Of a stretch of 64,000 bases of DNA, positions 1-8,215 are shown one piece after another. Made by a program: the position numbers and the translations under genes. Position 1 is the first letter of the stretch. Every line of letters begins with the position of its first letter. Origin of the DNA: Rhodococcus tibetensis (GTDB taxonomy: Bacteria; Actinomycetota; Actinomycetes; Mycobacteriales; Mycobacteriaceae). The notes under the pieces were generated by a model. That model did not search any database and was not told where the DNA came from. It saw only the letters and a list, made by a program, of their open reading frames with translations. Location: positions 1-64,000 of the forward strand of contig NZ_JANFQF010000024.1 in NCBI RefSeq assembly GCF_024438035.1, read 5' to 3'.

Positions 1-183
1 GGCATCGTCCAGTTCGACGGCCACTCGATCTCCCTCGGCAGACGGTGGGGAGATCAGAAAGCGGTACTGCACTGGCGAGGCGACGACGTCACCGTCCTGG
101 TCGGTGACGCCATCGCCCGTGAACTCACCCTCGACCGATCAGCTACATTCCAACCACTGACCACACTGTCCACGAAGTCCTGA
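1..183 (+). CDS. IS481-family transposase, C-terminal end only
   Basis: An open frame runs from base 1 to a TGA at 181-183, giving 60 residues. It contains SISLGRRW, then LHWRGDDVTVLVGD and ARELTLDR, the pattern at the extreme C-terminus of IS481-type DDE transposases after the integrase core. The catalytic core lies before the window, so intactness of the gene cannot be judged. The last codons run into the first copy of the terminal-repeat word, consistent with a gene that fills its element. Confidence 0.7.
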   Translation, partial: GIVQFDGHSISLGRRWGDQKAVLHWRGDDVTVLVGDAIARELTLDRSATFQPLTTLSTKS

Positions 184-212
184 GACAGATGTGTTCACGA
201 AGTCCTGAGACA
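1..212 (+). mobile_element. Right end of an IS481-type insertion sequence (left part outside window)
   Basis: The window opens inside a transposase reading frame and ends in a repeated word CACGAAGTCCTGAGACA at about 171-187 and 196-212. Read on the other strand this is TGTCTCAGGACTTCGTG, the style of terminal inverted repeat seen in IS481-like elements, beginning TGT. The outer copy ends at about 212, which I take as the edge of the element. Why there are two tandem copies of the end is not clear; the inner copy overlaps the transposase stop codon. The left end is not in the window. Confidence 0.7.
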
Positions 213-213
213 G
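171..213. repeat. Tandem pair of IS terminal-repeat words
   Basis: The 18-base word CACGAAGTCCTGAGACAG is found at 171-188 and again at 196-213, a 25-base spacing. The outer copy is the likely element end; the inner copy may be an internal transposase-binding repeat. Confidence 0.75.
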
Positions 214-216
214 CAC

Positions 217-250
217 ACGAGTCCCTGCACTCGTTAACGACGCACGGGCC
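217..250. repeat. Truncated copy of the palindromic terminator element found whole at 31441-31490
   Basis: Bases 229-250 match one 22-base arm of the perfect palindrome at 31441-31490 apart from one central base, and 223-228 correspond to its six-base loop. Of the second arm only ACGAGT (217-222) remains; the rest is replaced by the insertion-sequence end. This looks like an insertion into the palindrome. Confidence 0.6.
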
Positions 251-270
251 GTAGGCCTAGGCTCTCCCTC

Positions 271-1395
271 ATGGAACACGAGTTCGTCCGCTGGACCGAG
301 GACGGCACCGAGCATTCGGCGGTGTGGCGGTCTACCAGCGGTGCGAGGCCACCGAAGAAGATTCGGGTGGCAGACGACACCATGACGGCCGACGAGGCCT
401 ACCGTCTCGCCTGTGAGGGGACGGCGCTGTTGTGGCGCGGCGACTTTCAAGGCGCCCGGCAACTGTCCGTCGCCGTCGCGAAGCGGACCGACCGCAAACC
501 GCGCAAGGCCTCGGACGATCCCGCGACCGCCTTTCACCTGCACCGGCAGACGCAGTCGAGGCGGGCGGGCATTCTCGGAATGCTGCTGGTCCCGTTCGAC
601 GCCGATCAGTCCGTCCCGTTGCGACGGGCCCCCGACGTGCGGCAGGCCGTGCTGGCGGCCTTCGGACCGAGCGAGCAGCCCACCGTCACCACCCTGCGCG
701 ACCTACTCGGCGCGATCGGTGCCCACGAGTGGCAGAAGAAGGGCGTCGAGATTCCCGCCCTGGGCGCCCGCATCCACCCCGGGTACGGAGTGTTCTCTCC
801 GATTCGCGGCGAATACGTCGATCTGGTGGCGGACACCCCGCTGCCGTCCATCGAAGAGGCATTCGATATCGGCACCGGAACGGGCGTGCTCGCGGCGGTG
901 CTCGCCCACCGCGGAGTGAAAAAAGTGATTGCCACGGACCTCGATCCGAACGCGCTCGCCTCGGCCCGTGCAAATCTGGACCGGCTCGGTTACTCGGAGC
1001 GAGTGCAGCTGATGGCGGCGGACCTGTTCCCGGAAGGCCGTGCACCGCTGGTGGTGTGCAACCCGCCGTGGATCCCCGCCAAACCCACCTCGCCCATCGA
1101 GTACGCCATCTACGACCCCGACAGCAAGATGCTCCGCGGCTTTCTCTCGGGTCTGACCGACCACCTCGAACCCGGGGGAGAGGGCTGGCTCGTCCTGTCC
1201 GACATCGCCGAGCATCTGGGACTGCGCAGCCGGGACGAGCTCCTGGCCATGTTCGACGAGTTCGGGCTCACCGTCGCCGGACGCCGTGACGTGAGACCGC
1301 GGCACGGGAAGGTGTCCGACCGCACCGACCCCCTCCACGCAGCTCGCACTCGCGAAGTGACGTCACTGTGGCGGTTGGTCCCCACGACGCGGTAG
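271..1395 (+). CDS. Class I SAM-dependent methyltransferase, HemK-like fold
   Basis: The 374-residue protein carries the SAM-binding glycine loop DIGTGTG (about 199-205), an acidic residue in ATDLDPNAL that should hold the ribose, and VCNPPW (about 262-267). NPPW/NPPY is the catalytic loop of enzymes that methylate planar nitrogens: adenine in nucleic acids or glutamine in release factors. The 190 residues before the domain match no target-recognition domain that I know, so substrate is open (rRNA, DNA or protein). The ATG at 271 is the first good start after the insertion-sequence scar. It stands alone between mobile-element debris and gene stubs, so its native promoter may have been replaced. 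Confidence 0.8.
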   Translation: MEHEFVRWTEDGTEHSAVWRSTSGARPPKKIRVADDTMTADEAYRLACEGTALLWRGDFQGARQLSVAVAKRTDRKPRKASDDPATAFHLHRQTQSRRAGILGMLLVPFDADQSVPLRRAPDVRQAVLAAFGPSEQPTVTTLRDLLGAIGAHEWQKKGVEIPALGARIHPGYGVFSPIRGEYVDLVADTPLPSIEEAFDIGTGTGVLAAVLAHRGVKKVIATDLDPNALASARANLDRLGYSERVQLMAADLFPEGRAPLVVCNPPWIPAKPTSPIEYAIYDPDSKMLRGFLSGLTDHLEPGGEGWLVLSDIAEHLGLRSRDELLAMFDEFGLTVAGRRDVRPRHGKVSDRTDPLHAARTREVTSLWRLVPTTR

Positions 1396-1402
1396 GCGCA
1401 GG

Positions 1403-1525
1403 GTGCGGGCATTGCCGCCGCCGGTGAAACTATTGCTGTCGTCGATGGTGTTGTTCAACATCGGCTTCTACCTTGTGGTCCCGTTTCTCGCCGTCCACTT
1501 GTCCGACGACCTGGGCTTCGCTACT
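1403..1525 (+). pseudogene. N-terminal stub of a major facilitator transporter
   Basis: A GTG-started frame at 1403 encodes about 40 residues, among them VLFNIGFYLVVPFLAVHL and DLGFA. This is the typical first transmembrane helix and loop of an MFS drug-efflux protein. After about 1522 the likeness stops and the frame closes at 1540. A full MFS gene would be about 1200 bp, so more than 90 percent is missing. It meets the stub of an opposing gene at the same point. Confidence 0.6.
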
Positions 1526-1687
1526 CGATCCGCACGCTGACACTGCGAGGCCGGCGACGGTCGCGAACCTCAGGGACAACACGGCACGTCGACTGAGGGT
1601 GGGAGGCAAGGTGCGGGTCGTTTCGGGGACTATGGGTGCCCTAATGTAGGCGACGGGTCGGGTGCCCGGTTGCACGTCGGTCGCCAA
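1517..1687 (-). pseudogene. N-terminal stub of a lipoprotein gene
   Basis: On the minus strand a frame encodes SRRAVLSLRFATVAGLAV followed by SACGSSSE. That is a twin-arginine, a hydrophobic stretch and a lipobox ending in Cys, as in exported actinobacterial lipoproteins. The natural frame is lost right after the Ser-rich linker at about 1517, where it abuts the MFS stub. The true start is unclear; a TTG at 1685-1687 is possible. No mature domain remains. Confidence 0.55.
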
Positions 1688-1699
1688 AAGGTGCCCTGC

Positions 1700-3169
1700 T
1701 CACTCCGAGGGGCTCAAACACACCATCGTGTGTGACGTGGAGTAGACCAATCCGGCGTCGCTGTCGGCGAGCGCCATGCTGCCGTCCCAGGCATCACCGT
1801 CGTCGACCACCGACTTCAGCGGCAGAGTCCACACGTTCTCGCCCGTGCGAATGTCCTTGCCGCGCAGCGTGTCGCCAGCCAGGTCGATGACGATGGAACC
1901 TTCGGCCGCGGCGATGTTGCCGGCGTCGTCGAATTCCTCCTCCCACAGAATTTCTCCGGTCCGTAGGTCGAGACCCGACTCGGTCCCGCCTGCCGGGTCA
2001 CGCAGCAACGCGACATCACCGAGAACTGCGACCGCCGTGCCGCGCGCGGAATCAGAAGATTCGGGTGAATCGGTTTCGGGTCGCGACAGCAGGGCGGCGC
2101 TCGTCCACAATCGCTCCCCGCGGATGCGGTCGTAGCCGCCGTCACCGAGGAGGAGGGGCGTCGAATCGTCGGTGGGGCGGTCGATCACCAAGGTGTGCGC
2201 TGCCTCGTTCGTAGTGGAGGCGATGACGCGACCGGTGCGATCGATCGCTTCCGAACCGAGTACCTCGCCGAGGTTGCAGTCGCTGTGAACACGCACGACC
2301 ACCCCACCCTCGGTGGCATGCGCCGCCGACGAACAGTCGGGGAGGCCGCGAGTGAACGTCGGCCGCCCGTTGTCGAGGTCGAATCCCGCCACCTCACCGC
2401 CCAGTTCGAGCACACCGTGACCGTGCTCCGTCGTCATGATCCGGCCGAAGGCCTCCTCCCAGGCGGCACCGAGGTCGAACCGCTGCGACCAGTTTGCGTC
2501 CGGGTCACTCGGTGAGCCACTATGCACCTCGATGTCATCGGATTCGGGGTCACCCTCGAGCACGAAGAGCCGATCCCCGGATACCGTAATCCCCAATATC
2601 CACCAATCCTCGGGCGCACGGGCGGTTTCCGTCACTTCGCCGGTGCCGATATCGATCGCCGAGAACGTCTGTGCGCCTTCGTACGGACTGGAATAGCAGA
2701 CGACTTTGCCGTCGAGGGCCGCCTCGGCGCACGTGCCGAGGTTGTCGATCGGTGTCTTCCACCGCACGGAACCGTCGGAACTGTCGACGCCCACCAATTC
2801 GGTCTGATTCAACCCACCCGTCTCCTGGTTCACGAGTCCGATCATGGTGACCAGTATTTCGCCCCCGTTCAGGAAACCGGGCTGGCCGGAGTCGAAATCC
2901 GTCTCGTACGCGGGACTGCGGAACACGGCGAACTGACGGCCGAACGTGGCCGCCGCGTCGAGAGTCCACTCGCTGTCCGGCGCATCCGGTGACGCTACCG
3001 ACACTTCTCCGGTTGCGCTCGAATCCGAGGATTCGGGTGCGGCGGTGCCGGGCTGGGTGTCTGCACCGTGCGTAGCCACCACGGTGACGGCGCCCGCCAC
3101 CGTCACGACCGCGGTCAGCGCGGCGAGCAGCAGCGTGCGGGTGCTCGTGTCGATGGTCATATCGCTCAC
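1700..3169 (-). CDS. Membrane-anchored beta-propeller (PQQ-like repeat) protein
   Basis: The 489-residue protein starts with a short cytoplasmic tail and one membrane helix (about 12-34), then a Ser/Pro/Glu-rich linker. The rest is an extracytoplasmic domain with repeated blades such as GVDSSDGSVRWKTP, DIGTGEVTETA, DLRTGEILWEEEF and DIRTGENVWTLPL. These are the hallmarks of BamB/PQQ-type propellers, which usually serve as scaffolds. Its ATG overlaps the stop of the upstream gene by four bases (3166-3169), so the two are probably translated together. Specific role unknown. The companion gene has the same layout of one helix plus a large outer domain. Confidence 0.75.
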   Translation of the reverse strand: MSDMTIDTSTRTLLLAALTAVVTVAGAVTVVATHGADTQPGTAAPESSDSSATGEVSVASPDAPDSEWTLDAAATFGRQFAVFRSPAYETDFDSGQPGFLNGGEILVTMIGLVNQETGGLNQTELVGVDSSDGSVRWKTPIDNLGTCAEAALDGKVVCYSSPYEGAQTFSAIDIGTGEVTETARAPEDWWILGITVSGDRLFVLEGDPESDDIEVHSGSPSDPDANWSQRFDLGAAWEEAFGRIMTTEHGHGVLELGGEVAGFDLDNGRPTFTRGLPDCSSAAHATEGGVVVRVHSDCNLGEVLGSEAIDRTGRVIASTTNEAAHTLVIDRPTDDSTPLLLGDGGYDRIRGERLWTSAALLSRPETDSPESSDSARGTAVAVLGDVALLRDPAGGTESGLDLRTGEILWEEEFDDAGNIAAAEGSIVIDLAGDTLRGKDIRTGENVWTLPLKSVVDDGDAWDGSMALADSDAGLVYSTSHTMVCLSPSE

Positions 3170-4530
3170 AGCTCCAGTCCGGAAGCGGTGGCAATGAATT
3201 CGAGAACTTCGAAAGGAAGTGGAGCCTGGGGGAGCACCGACTCCGAGCGGATCGTCACCTGCGTTCCCGACGGACGCGTAACGGTGACCTCATGGACGTT
3301 CTCACCGGCGCCGGAGCCGTCGAGGGCAACGGGCAATCGAGTCGCATCACGGCGTTGGACCACCGATCCGTCGGGCAGCCGGGTTGCGTCGGCAATGTCG
3401 GGGTCGTAGGACGGGTCGTACTTGTCCTGTAGTGGCGGTACTACATGACCACCGCTGATCGAAATATGCAGTGTGCCAGTAGATCCCGGCGTCGTGATGT
3501 CGATCTGTTCACACAGAGACGTGTCGCTGTAGTCCGCGAGTTGCAGCGATCCGAGCGGTCTCGACGAGACGAACGCCTGACCGCGCCAAAGGTCGTCGAG
3601 TACGCGGTTGAGCCGCTCGACATCGCTCCGGCTCACGGCCGGCGCGGCATCGTCGGTGTCCGACCCGAAGCCACACGAGGGCGGCGGGGGCAGGGTGCCC
3701 GCCGGAACCGGAGTGCTCACCCGAAGTTCCGGGCGCAGGACGATGGCGACGAGCTCGTCGATCGTCAGAGGGACGGTCCCGCCGTAGCGGGTGGACAGGT
3801 CTGCCGCCGAGGAATCTTCGTCGGAGGCAGAGGCGTCGACGCGGGTGCCGTCCGGCAAGTACCCGGAAACCCTGCGGGAGAGAGTCCGCTTGCCGTCGTA
3901 CTCGCTCCAGGTGTCCTGCGCGTCCAGGACGGTGCCATCGGCTGAGGTGGTGCGACTGTCGAGTTGTCCCGCGACGCAGGGTGGTATCGGCGCGTGCGAT
4001 TGGCTGACGGACACGCTGAGGGTGCCGACATCCGGTCCGCGCAGAAGGGTTCCGCGTGCGCTCGTCGCACCACCGAGATCGAGGTCGGCCACGGCTGGGT
4101 CGGACCGGTCGTACTCGGGGATGGGCTCGAAGAGCAAAGTCTCGGCGGGACTGGCGAAGCGAACCTCGACCTCGTCCGGGAGAGCATCAAGCACCGCCGC
4201 CGTCATGGCTGACGCTTTGACCGCCGAAAACCACGGATACCGCGGATTGTCGTAACTCTGCTCGCCGACGACGGACACGCCGATGTACCTGCTCTCGGAC
4301 GGCGCCTCCACGGTGGCACATCCGGGAATCTCGACCGGGTACTCGACTTCGGGCGTGACATACGACGAGGTGGCGTCCGCAGCGACTTGCTGGTCCGAGC
4401 CGGGCCCTTCGCTGGTGCCGGATCCGCGGTCGAGGAGTCCCGCAACGATCACCCCACCGGCCATGATCGATACGATCACCAATGCGTTGGTCCAGCCCTC
4501 TGCGCGTCTGTTGCCCGCCGCGTCCCCCAT
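3166..4530 (-). CDS. Single-pass membrane protein with large outer domain, unknown function
   Basis: The product has 454 residues. A short positively charged N-terminus is followed by one membrane helix (ALVIVSIMAGGVIVAGLL, about 16-33) and an acidic outer region. Two similar halves are suggested: Cys-containing segments (CGFGSD, SLCEQID, IPGCATVE) and repeated phrases like LPDGTRVDAS and LPDGSVVQRR, each before a stretch on tested residues or signs. I recognise no family. The four-base overlap with the propeller gene downstream argues for a functional pair at the cell envelope. Confidence 0.7.
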   Translation of the reverse strand: MGDAAGNRRAEGWTNALVIVSIMAGGVIVAGLLDRGSGTSEGPGSDQQVAADATSSYVTPEVEYPVEIPGCATVEAPSESRYIGVSVVGEQSYDNPRYPWFSAVKASAMTAAVLDALPDEVEVRFASPAETLLFEPIPEYDRSDPAVADLDLGGATSARGTLLRGPDVGTLSVSVSQSHAPIPPCVAGQLDSRTTSADGTVLDAQDTWSEYDGKRTLSRRVSGYLPDGTRVDASASDEDSSAADLSTRYGGTVPLTIDELVAIVLRPELRVSTPVPAGTLPPPPSCGFGSDTDDAAPAVSRSDVERLNRVLDDLWRGQAFVSSRPLGSLQLADYSDTSLCEQIDITTPGSTGTLHISISGGHVVPPLQDKYDPSYDPDIADATRLPDGSVVQRRDATRLPVALDGSGAGENVHEVTVTRPSGTQVTIRSESVLPQAPLPFEVLEFIATASGLEL

Positions 4531-4635
4531 GTGCCCCCACCCTCGTGTCGCAGGCGCTCACTCGGTGCGTGAGCATCCGAAGTGCTAGTCGTTCCGGTCG
4601 TGACCGGCGTTACCGACTACGGCGGAGACAGAGAG

Positions 4636-4675
4636 GTGCGCCGTTGTGGTAGCGGGAGCCACCACAATGGCGCAC
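4636..4675 (-). terminator. Stem-loop downstream of the small basic gene
   Basis: Two 18-base arms (4636-4653 and 4658-4675) pair with two imperfect positions around a four-base loop. It lies just past the stop of the minus-strand gene at 4683 and no T-run follows, so it may also act simply as an RNA end-protecting hairpin. Confidence 0.55.
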
Positions 4676-4682
4676 GGGAGGG

Positions 4683-4817
4683 TCAGCGCTTCTTGACGTG
4701 CGAGACGATCTCGGGATCGACCTGCCCGTTCGACTTCATCTTCTTGTCGGCGCGCTTTTCCTTCAACGACTTACCCGACTTCTTGGACATGGAATTGCGG
4801 GGCGATTTGTCGGCCAT
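4683..4817 (-). CDS. Small basic protein, unknown function
   Basis: Starting at the ATG at 4817 the product is 44 residues, rich in Lys, Arg and Ser: MADKSPRNSMSKKSGKSL, then KEKRADKKMKSNG. An upstream TTG would add residues that do not look coding. Short Lys-rich proteins of this layout are common in mycolic-acid actinobacteria and have no known role. The composition would suit nucleic-acid or anionic-surface binding, but that is inference. It is followed by a stem-loop at 4636-4675. Confidence 0.65.
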   Translation of the reverse strand: MADKSPRNSMSKKSGKSLKEKRADKKMKSNGQVDPEIVSHVKKR

Positions 4818-4911
4818 GGACTCATCCCTGAAAGCGGAACCTGGGCGGCGCCGATAATGCCGACAGTACGCCAATTTTCGCGTAGACCGGACCAATCACA
4901 GAAAGGTGGCG

Positions 4912-6303
4912 CTAGGACGAGGGGTCGTCGAACAGCGTCTGCTCTTCCGGGTTGTTGAACAGCCCCATCTGCTCCGGCCGGGGCTTCGTTTCGGGAGCAG
5001 GATGCGGCGGCGGAAGAACGATCGTGCGCAGAGCGTCACGGAGATCCCCAACCACTCGCTCCCAGCCATCGGCATGCGAATCGGAGGTCTCCGCCATCGC
5101 GGTCTCGGCCTGCTCACGGAATTCGTCGGCGTCCCGGCGCAGCTGCGCGACCCACTCGGTCCCGGTGTTGAGCAGCGAGACGATCAGGTCGCGGTCGTGA
5201 CCACAGACGTCGGCGACGACCTCGGCATCGGTACCGCCGTCGCCCTCGGGGTCGAGATGGAACAAGGTGAGCAGTTCGTTGGGCAGTTCGGCGGCCGTCA
5301 TCCGGGTTTCGACGATAAGTGCCGGCTCTTCGTCGGCGTCGTCGTCCCGGCGGAAGAACAACTGCCCGCCGAATCGGGTCGCGAAATCACCGTCGACGGT
5401 CCTCAGAAAATCGGAGAACACCTTGCAGCTGTCGGTGAGGTGTTGCGGAACGAAGGGATTGCCCGACACCTCGAGGAACGCCGACAACCGGTCGTCCACC
5501 AGGACGAACTTGATCCGCGACCACGTCCGGTTGAGGTCCGCGGTGACCTCGGCGGCCCGGGTGCGGTCGCTGATGTCGTGGATGAGCGGCGCGAAGAGCT
5601 GCACGTCCATCGAGTCGGCGAGTGGGCCGATGAACAGGATGGTGTGGCCCATCCGAATCGGAACATCCCCGTCGGGGTCGCGTTCGGGGAGCAGTCCGAG
5701 CATCGGTACCAGCGAGAGTGTGATCAGCTCGTGGAGATGCTCCGCGTCGCGGGGGACAACCGCCGCGGTGGGATCGAGCTGTGTGACCAGAGGCGGACGC
5801 ACCGCGATGGGATCGAATGCCGCTGCGGGGTCTGTGCTGGACGTTTCGGTGCTGAGGAACGCCGGATGGGTCACTCCCCACACGTCCCGGAATGCGGCGA
5901 CGGTCATCGCGGCGAGCTGATCGGACCACGACTGCTTCTTGTCGACGAAGAACGCGGGAGACCCGTCGTCCGCCTCGTCGTCCGGACCGCGGGTGGGCCG
6001 ATTCCAGCCCAGCTCGGTGAGGTACTGCTGCTCCGCGTCCGACAGCATGCGGTCGGGGTGCAGATAGTGGTTGGATGGCACCTCGCAGCGCACCGTGTCG
6101 CCGTCCCACACGACGAACTGGATGCAGGGCATCAGTCCACGAGATTCGTCGAGTTCCTCGAACCCCGATTCGAGTACCAGAAGGTCCTCGTCGCGCATTG
6201 CTGCCAGGTAGTCGGCGAGGCGACGCTGAAACTCGGCCCAATCGCGATTCACGCTGACGTCCAGATCGAAGTCCTGCATGTCTGCTCCGTCCGGCTCGGC
6301 CAC
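4912..6303 (-). CDS. TY-Chap-like protein (YopN/CesT/YbjN-type peptide-binding chaperone)
   Basis: The product is up to 463 residues. It begins with NRDWAEFQRRLADYLAAM and DLLVLES, a pattern typical of the actinobacterial TY-Chap family, whose domains resemble type III secretion chaperones and YbjN. A second similar unit appears near residues 220-340 (MDVQLFAPLIHDIS, LNRTWSRIKFVLVDD, RLSAFLEVSG). The GTG at 6303 has a close AGGTGA; the ATG at 6279 has a better spaced GGAG, so the protein may be eight residues shorter. It precedes EspG- and PPE-like genes on the same strand, which fits a role handling secreted substrates. This remains inference. Confidence 0.65.
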   Translation of the reverse strand: MAEPDGADMQDFDLDVSVNRDWAEFQRRLADYLAAMRDEDLLVLESGFEELDESRGLMPCIQFVVWDGDTVRCEVPSNHYLHPDRMLSDAEQQYLTELGWNRPTRGPDDEADDGSPAFFVDKKQSWSDQLAAMTVAAFRDVWGVTHPAFLSTETSSTDPAAAFDPIAVRPPLVTQLDPTAAVVPRDAEHLHELITLSLVPMLGLLPERDPDGDVPIRMGHTILFIGPLADSMDVQLFAPLIHDISDRTRAAEVTADLNRTWSRIKFVLVDDRLSAFLEVSGNPFVPQHLTDSCKVFSDFLRTVDGDFATRFGGQLFFRRDDDADEEPALIVETRMTAAELPNELLTLFHLDPEGDGGTDAEVVADVCGHDRDLIVSLLNTGTEWVAQLRRDADEFREQAETAMAETSDSHADGWERVVGDLRDALRTIVLPPPHPAPETKPRPEQMGLFNNPEEQTLFDDPSS

Positions 6304-6374
6304 GAATCACCTACTTTCGCCCTACACGGTAGTCGCGATCGCCGACACCGCAGCGCGGGAGGGGGACGAAACAC

Positions 6375-7076
6375 TCAGACGGGATGCCCGGCGGGGATTC
6401 GTCCGGTGAGGCGATCGACGGCGCCGAGAAGGTCCCAGGACGTGCCCGGCTCCACCGCCACCGTCGTATCGCCCCACACGAGGTAGCGGCCGTCGGCGTC
6501 GAGGTCGCGCCAGGCGACCCCGCCCACCGAGTGCGAGGATTCCCGCCCACCCCGGATCACGAGGACGGTGCCCTGGCTCGTCGAGCGCCGCGCGAGGAGT
6601 TCGGTGACCGCCCGCGCCCGCACGGACAGCTCGGCTCTTCCGGTCATCTCCTCGCGTGGGAACACAACGCCGGGGGCGTGACCGGCATCGACGTCGGGAA
6701 GCTGGGCGATCAGCTGGCGGCCGAGGTCGTAGGGTTCGCAGCGGCGGATCACCACCTCTGCGCCGGCGTGTTGCTGGGCGGCGACCGCATGTCCGCGAGC
6801 CATGCCCCCGAGCAGTCGGATCGGGTTGTCGTTGCTCTCGCCCAGTGAACCCGAGATCTCGATCCGCAGTTCCGGCTGGGCGAGAACTCGGAGCGCAGCC
6901 GCGAGGTTGTCGTGCTCGGGAGCGTCGAACTCGGCCCTGATCCGGTTCTGCTCGGCCGCGAACTCGACGGCATCGGACAGTGGACTCGCACCGCGAAAGG
7001 GAAACGGGATGCGGTCCTGTCCGGTTTGCGCCCACAGCGCCGTGAACTGCCCGGCGCTCAACGTCCACTGCGTCAC
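6375..7076 (-). CDS. EspG-like type VII secretion chaperone
   Basis: The 233-residue protein opens with WTLSAGQFTALWAQTG and DRIPFPF, the N-terminal pattern of EspG proteins. In mycobacteria EspG binds the tip of PE-PPE or similar heterodimers in the cytosol and delivers them to the ESX machine. The C-terminal part (SVGGVAWRDLDADGRYLV, VAVEPGTSWDLLGAVDRL) also fits the family. The GTG at 7076 sits two bases after the stop of the PPE/WXG-like gene, so chaperone and probable client are co-translated. No EccC, EccB, EccD or mycosin gene is in the window. Confidence 0.75.
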   Translation of the reverse strand: MTQWTLSAGQFTALWAQTGQDRIPFPFRGASPLSDAVEFAAEQNRIRAEFDAPEHDNLAAALRVLAQPELRIEISGSLGESNDNPIRLLGGMARGHAVAAQQHAGAEVVIRRCEPYDLGRQLIAQLPDVDAGHAPGVVFPREEMTGRAELSVRARAVTELLARRSTSQGTVLVIRGGRESSHSVGGVAWRDLDADGRYLVWGDTTVAVEPGTSWDLLGAVDRLTGRIPAGHPV

Positions 7077-7078
7077 GG

Positions 7079-8074
7079 TCAGCGGCCGATCACAGCCGGG
7101 GTGACGTGGGGAAGAGGGCCGATGACCGCACTCCCCGCGTCGATGCTTTCGAGATAGGTGGGCACGTCCGCGGGGTCCTGCTCGGGGTTGTCCGCCTGCG
7201 TTGTCGTAGCCGGTTTCCGGGGAGGCTCGGCGGCCGACGCCTGGTGAGCGGCGACCACCCTGTGCGCATACTGTGCGACCCCGCCACCGACGGCGCCGGC
7301 CAGGGCCGCAGTCGCCACGGACGTCGAGCCGGCGGCGGCCACGTCGTGCTGTCCGGGCGCGTCTGTGGCCTCGTCGTGAAGCCCCTCGCCCTTGCGCTGC
7401 TCATTGCGAGAGACGGTGTCGGTGGTTTCTACTGCTACCTGACGGTCGCTGGGGATCCCGTGTATTCCGTTGGGGCCGTAGTCGAATCCGGTGGGCTGTC
7501 CAGTGGCGGCCGCGTGCGTCGAAGCGGAGTCGAGTGGGATGTCCAAGGCGTCCGGCGTGCGAGCACTCAGGGTGGGGAGCTGTTCGCCCGACGTCCGGTA
7601 TGCCGGGGAGTAGACAGAACCCATCGCGGATTTCGCTGCCTGTTCGGCGCCGACGGATTCGGCTTCACTGCTCCAATTCCACGGCATCACGCGGGTCCAG
7701 TCGGTGGCGTACTCGACGGGTTCACCGACGGCGCCCCGGACCGCCTCGGCTCCGGCGATCGCTTCGCGCAGGGCCGCCCCGACGTCGCGGAAACCGTCAC
7801 TCGCCAGCTGCGCGCCCGCGACATAGTGGTCGATCGCCGAGGCGGCCGTGCCGGCGGCGGGTCCCCGCCACCCGCTCGCGAGGGCGCTGTGAGTGGCGTC
7901 GGAAAACGCGGTGATCGAGTCCTGGAATCGGCGGCCGATCTCGTCCCAGGCTGCCGCCACGGTCTCGGATGTTGCCGGCGACATCGCCTCGATTGCGCCT
8001 CTGATCGCGCGGTGGTCCCATCGCTCCGACTGGAAGTTCTCGCCACTCGACGGTTGGTCGTACCCATCATTCAC
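7079..8074 (-). CDS. PPE/WXG100-like secreted protein
   Basis: The product has 331 residues. The first 130 are predicted helical, with AAWDEIGRRFQDSITAF followed by SGWRGPAAGTAASAI; the W-x-G turn between two helices is the WXG100/PPE signature. The rest is low-complexity, Ala-, Thr- and Pro-rich, with a short hydrophobic stretch (SVATAALAGAVGGGVAQYA, about 255-273). The GTG start has GGAGG about six bases upstream. Position directly before an EspG-like gene supports secretion by a type VII system encoded elsewhere. A C-terminal toxin domain is not evident. Confidence 0.7.
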   Translation of the reverse strand: MNDGYDQPSSGENFQSERWDHRAIRGAIEAMSPATSETVAAAWDEIGRRFQDSITAFSDATHSALASGWRGPAAGTAASAIDHYVAGAQLASDGFRDVGAALREAIAGAEAVRGAVGEPVEYATDWTRVMPWNWSSEAESVGAEQAAKSAMGSVYSPAYRTSGEQLPTLSARTPDALDIPLDSASTHAAATGQPTGFDYGPNGIHGIPSDRQVAVETTDTVSRNEQRKGEGLHDEATDAPGQHDVAAAGSTSVATAALAGAVGGGVAQYAHRVVAAHQASAAEPPRKPATTTQADNPEQDPADVPTYLESIDAGSAVIGPLPHVTPAVIGR

Positions 8075-8215
8075 GCGCAGCCTCCGATGCCGGTCACTCT
8101 CGGTCCCGGTTGGATCCCCCCAATCCGGCGGGAAGCCACCTTACAGGCGGCTCGAATTGTCACCACCGCGAATCTTCGCGAGGCGCACGTCATGCCTTCG
8201 TACTCGCCCGAGCCG

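Noticed and set aside
4906..6486. 526-codon open frame on the plus strand
   Set aside because: It lies opposite the TY-Chap-like gene. Its product is a Gly/Arg/Asp/Val mixture typical of the antisense of a high-GC gene and has no domain.
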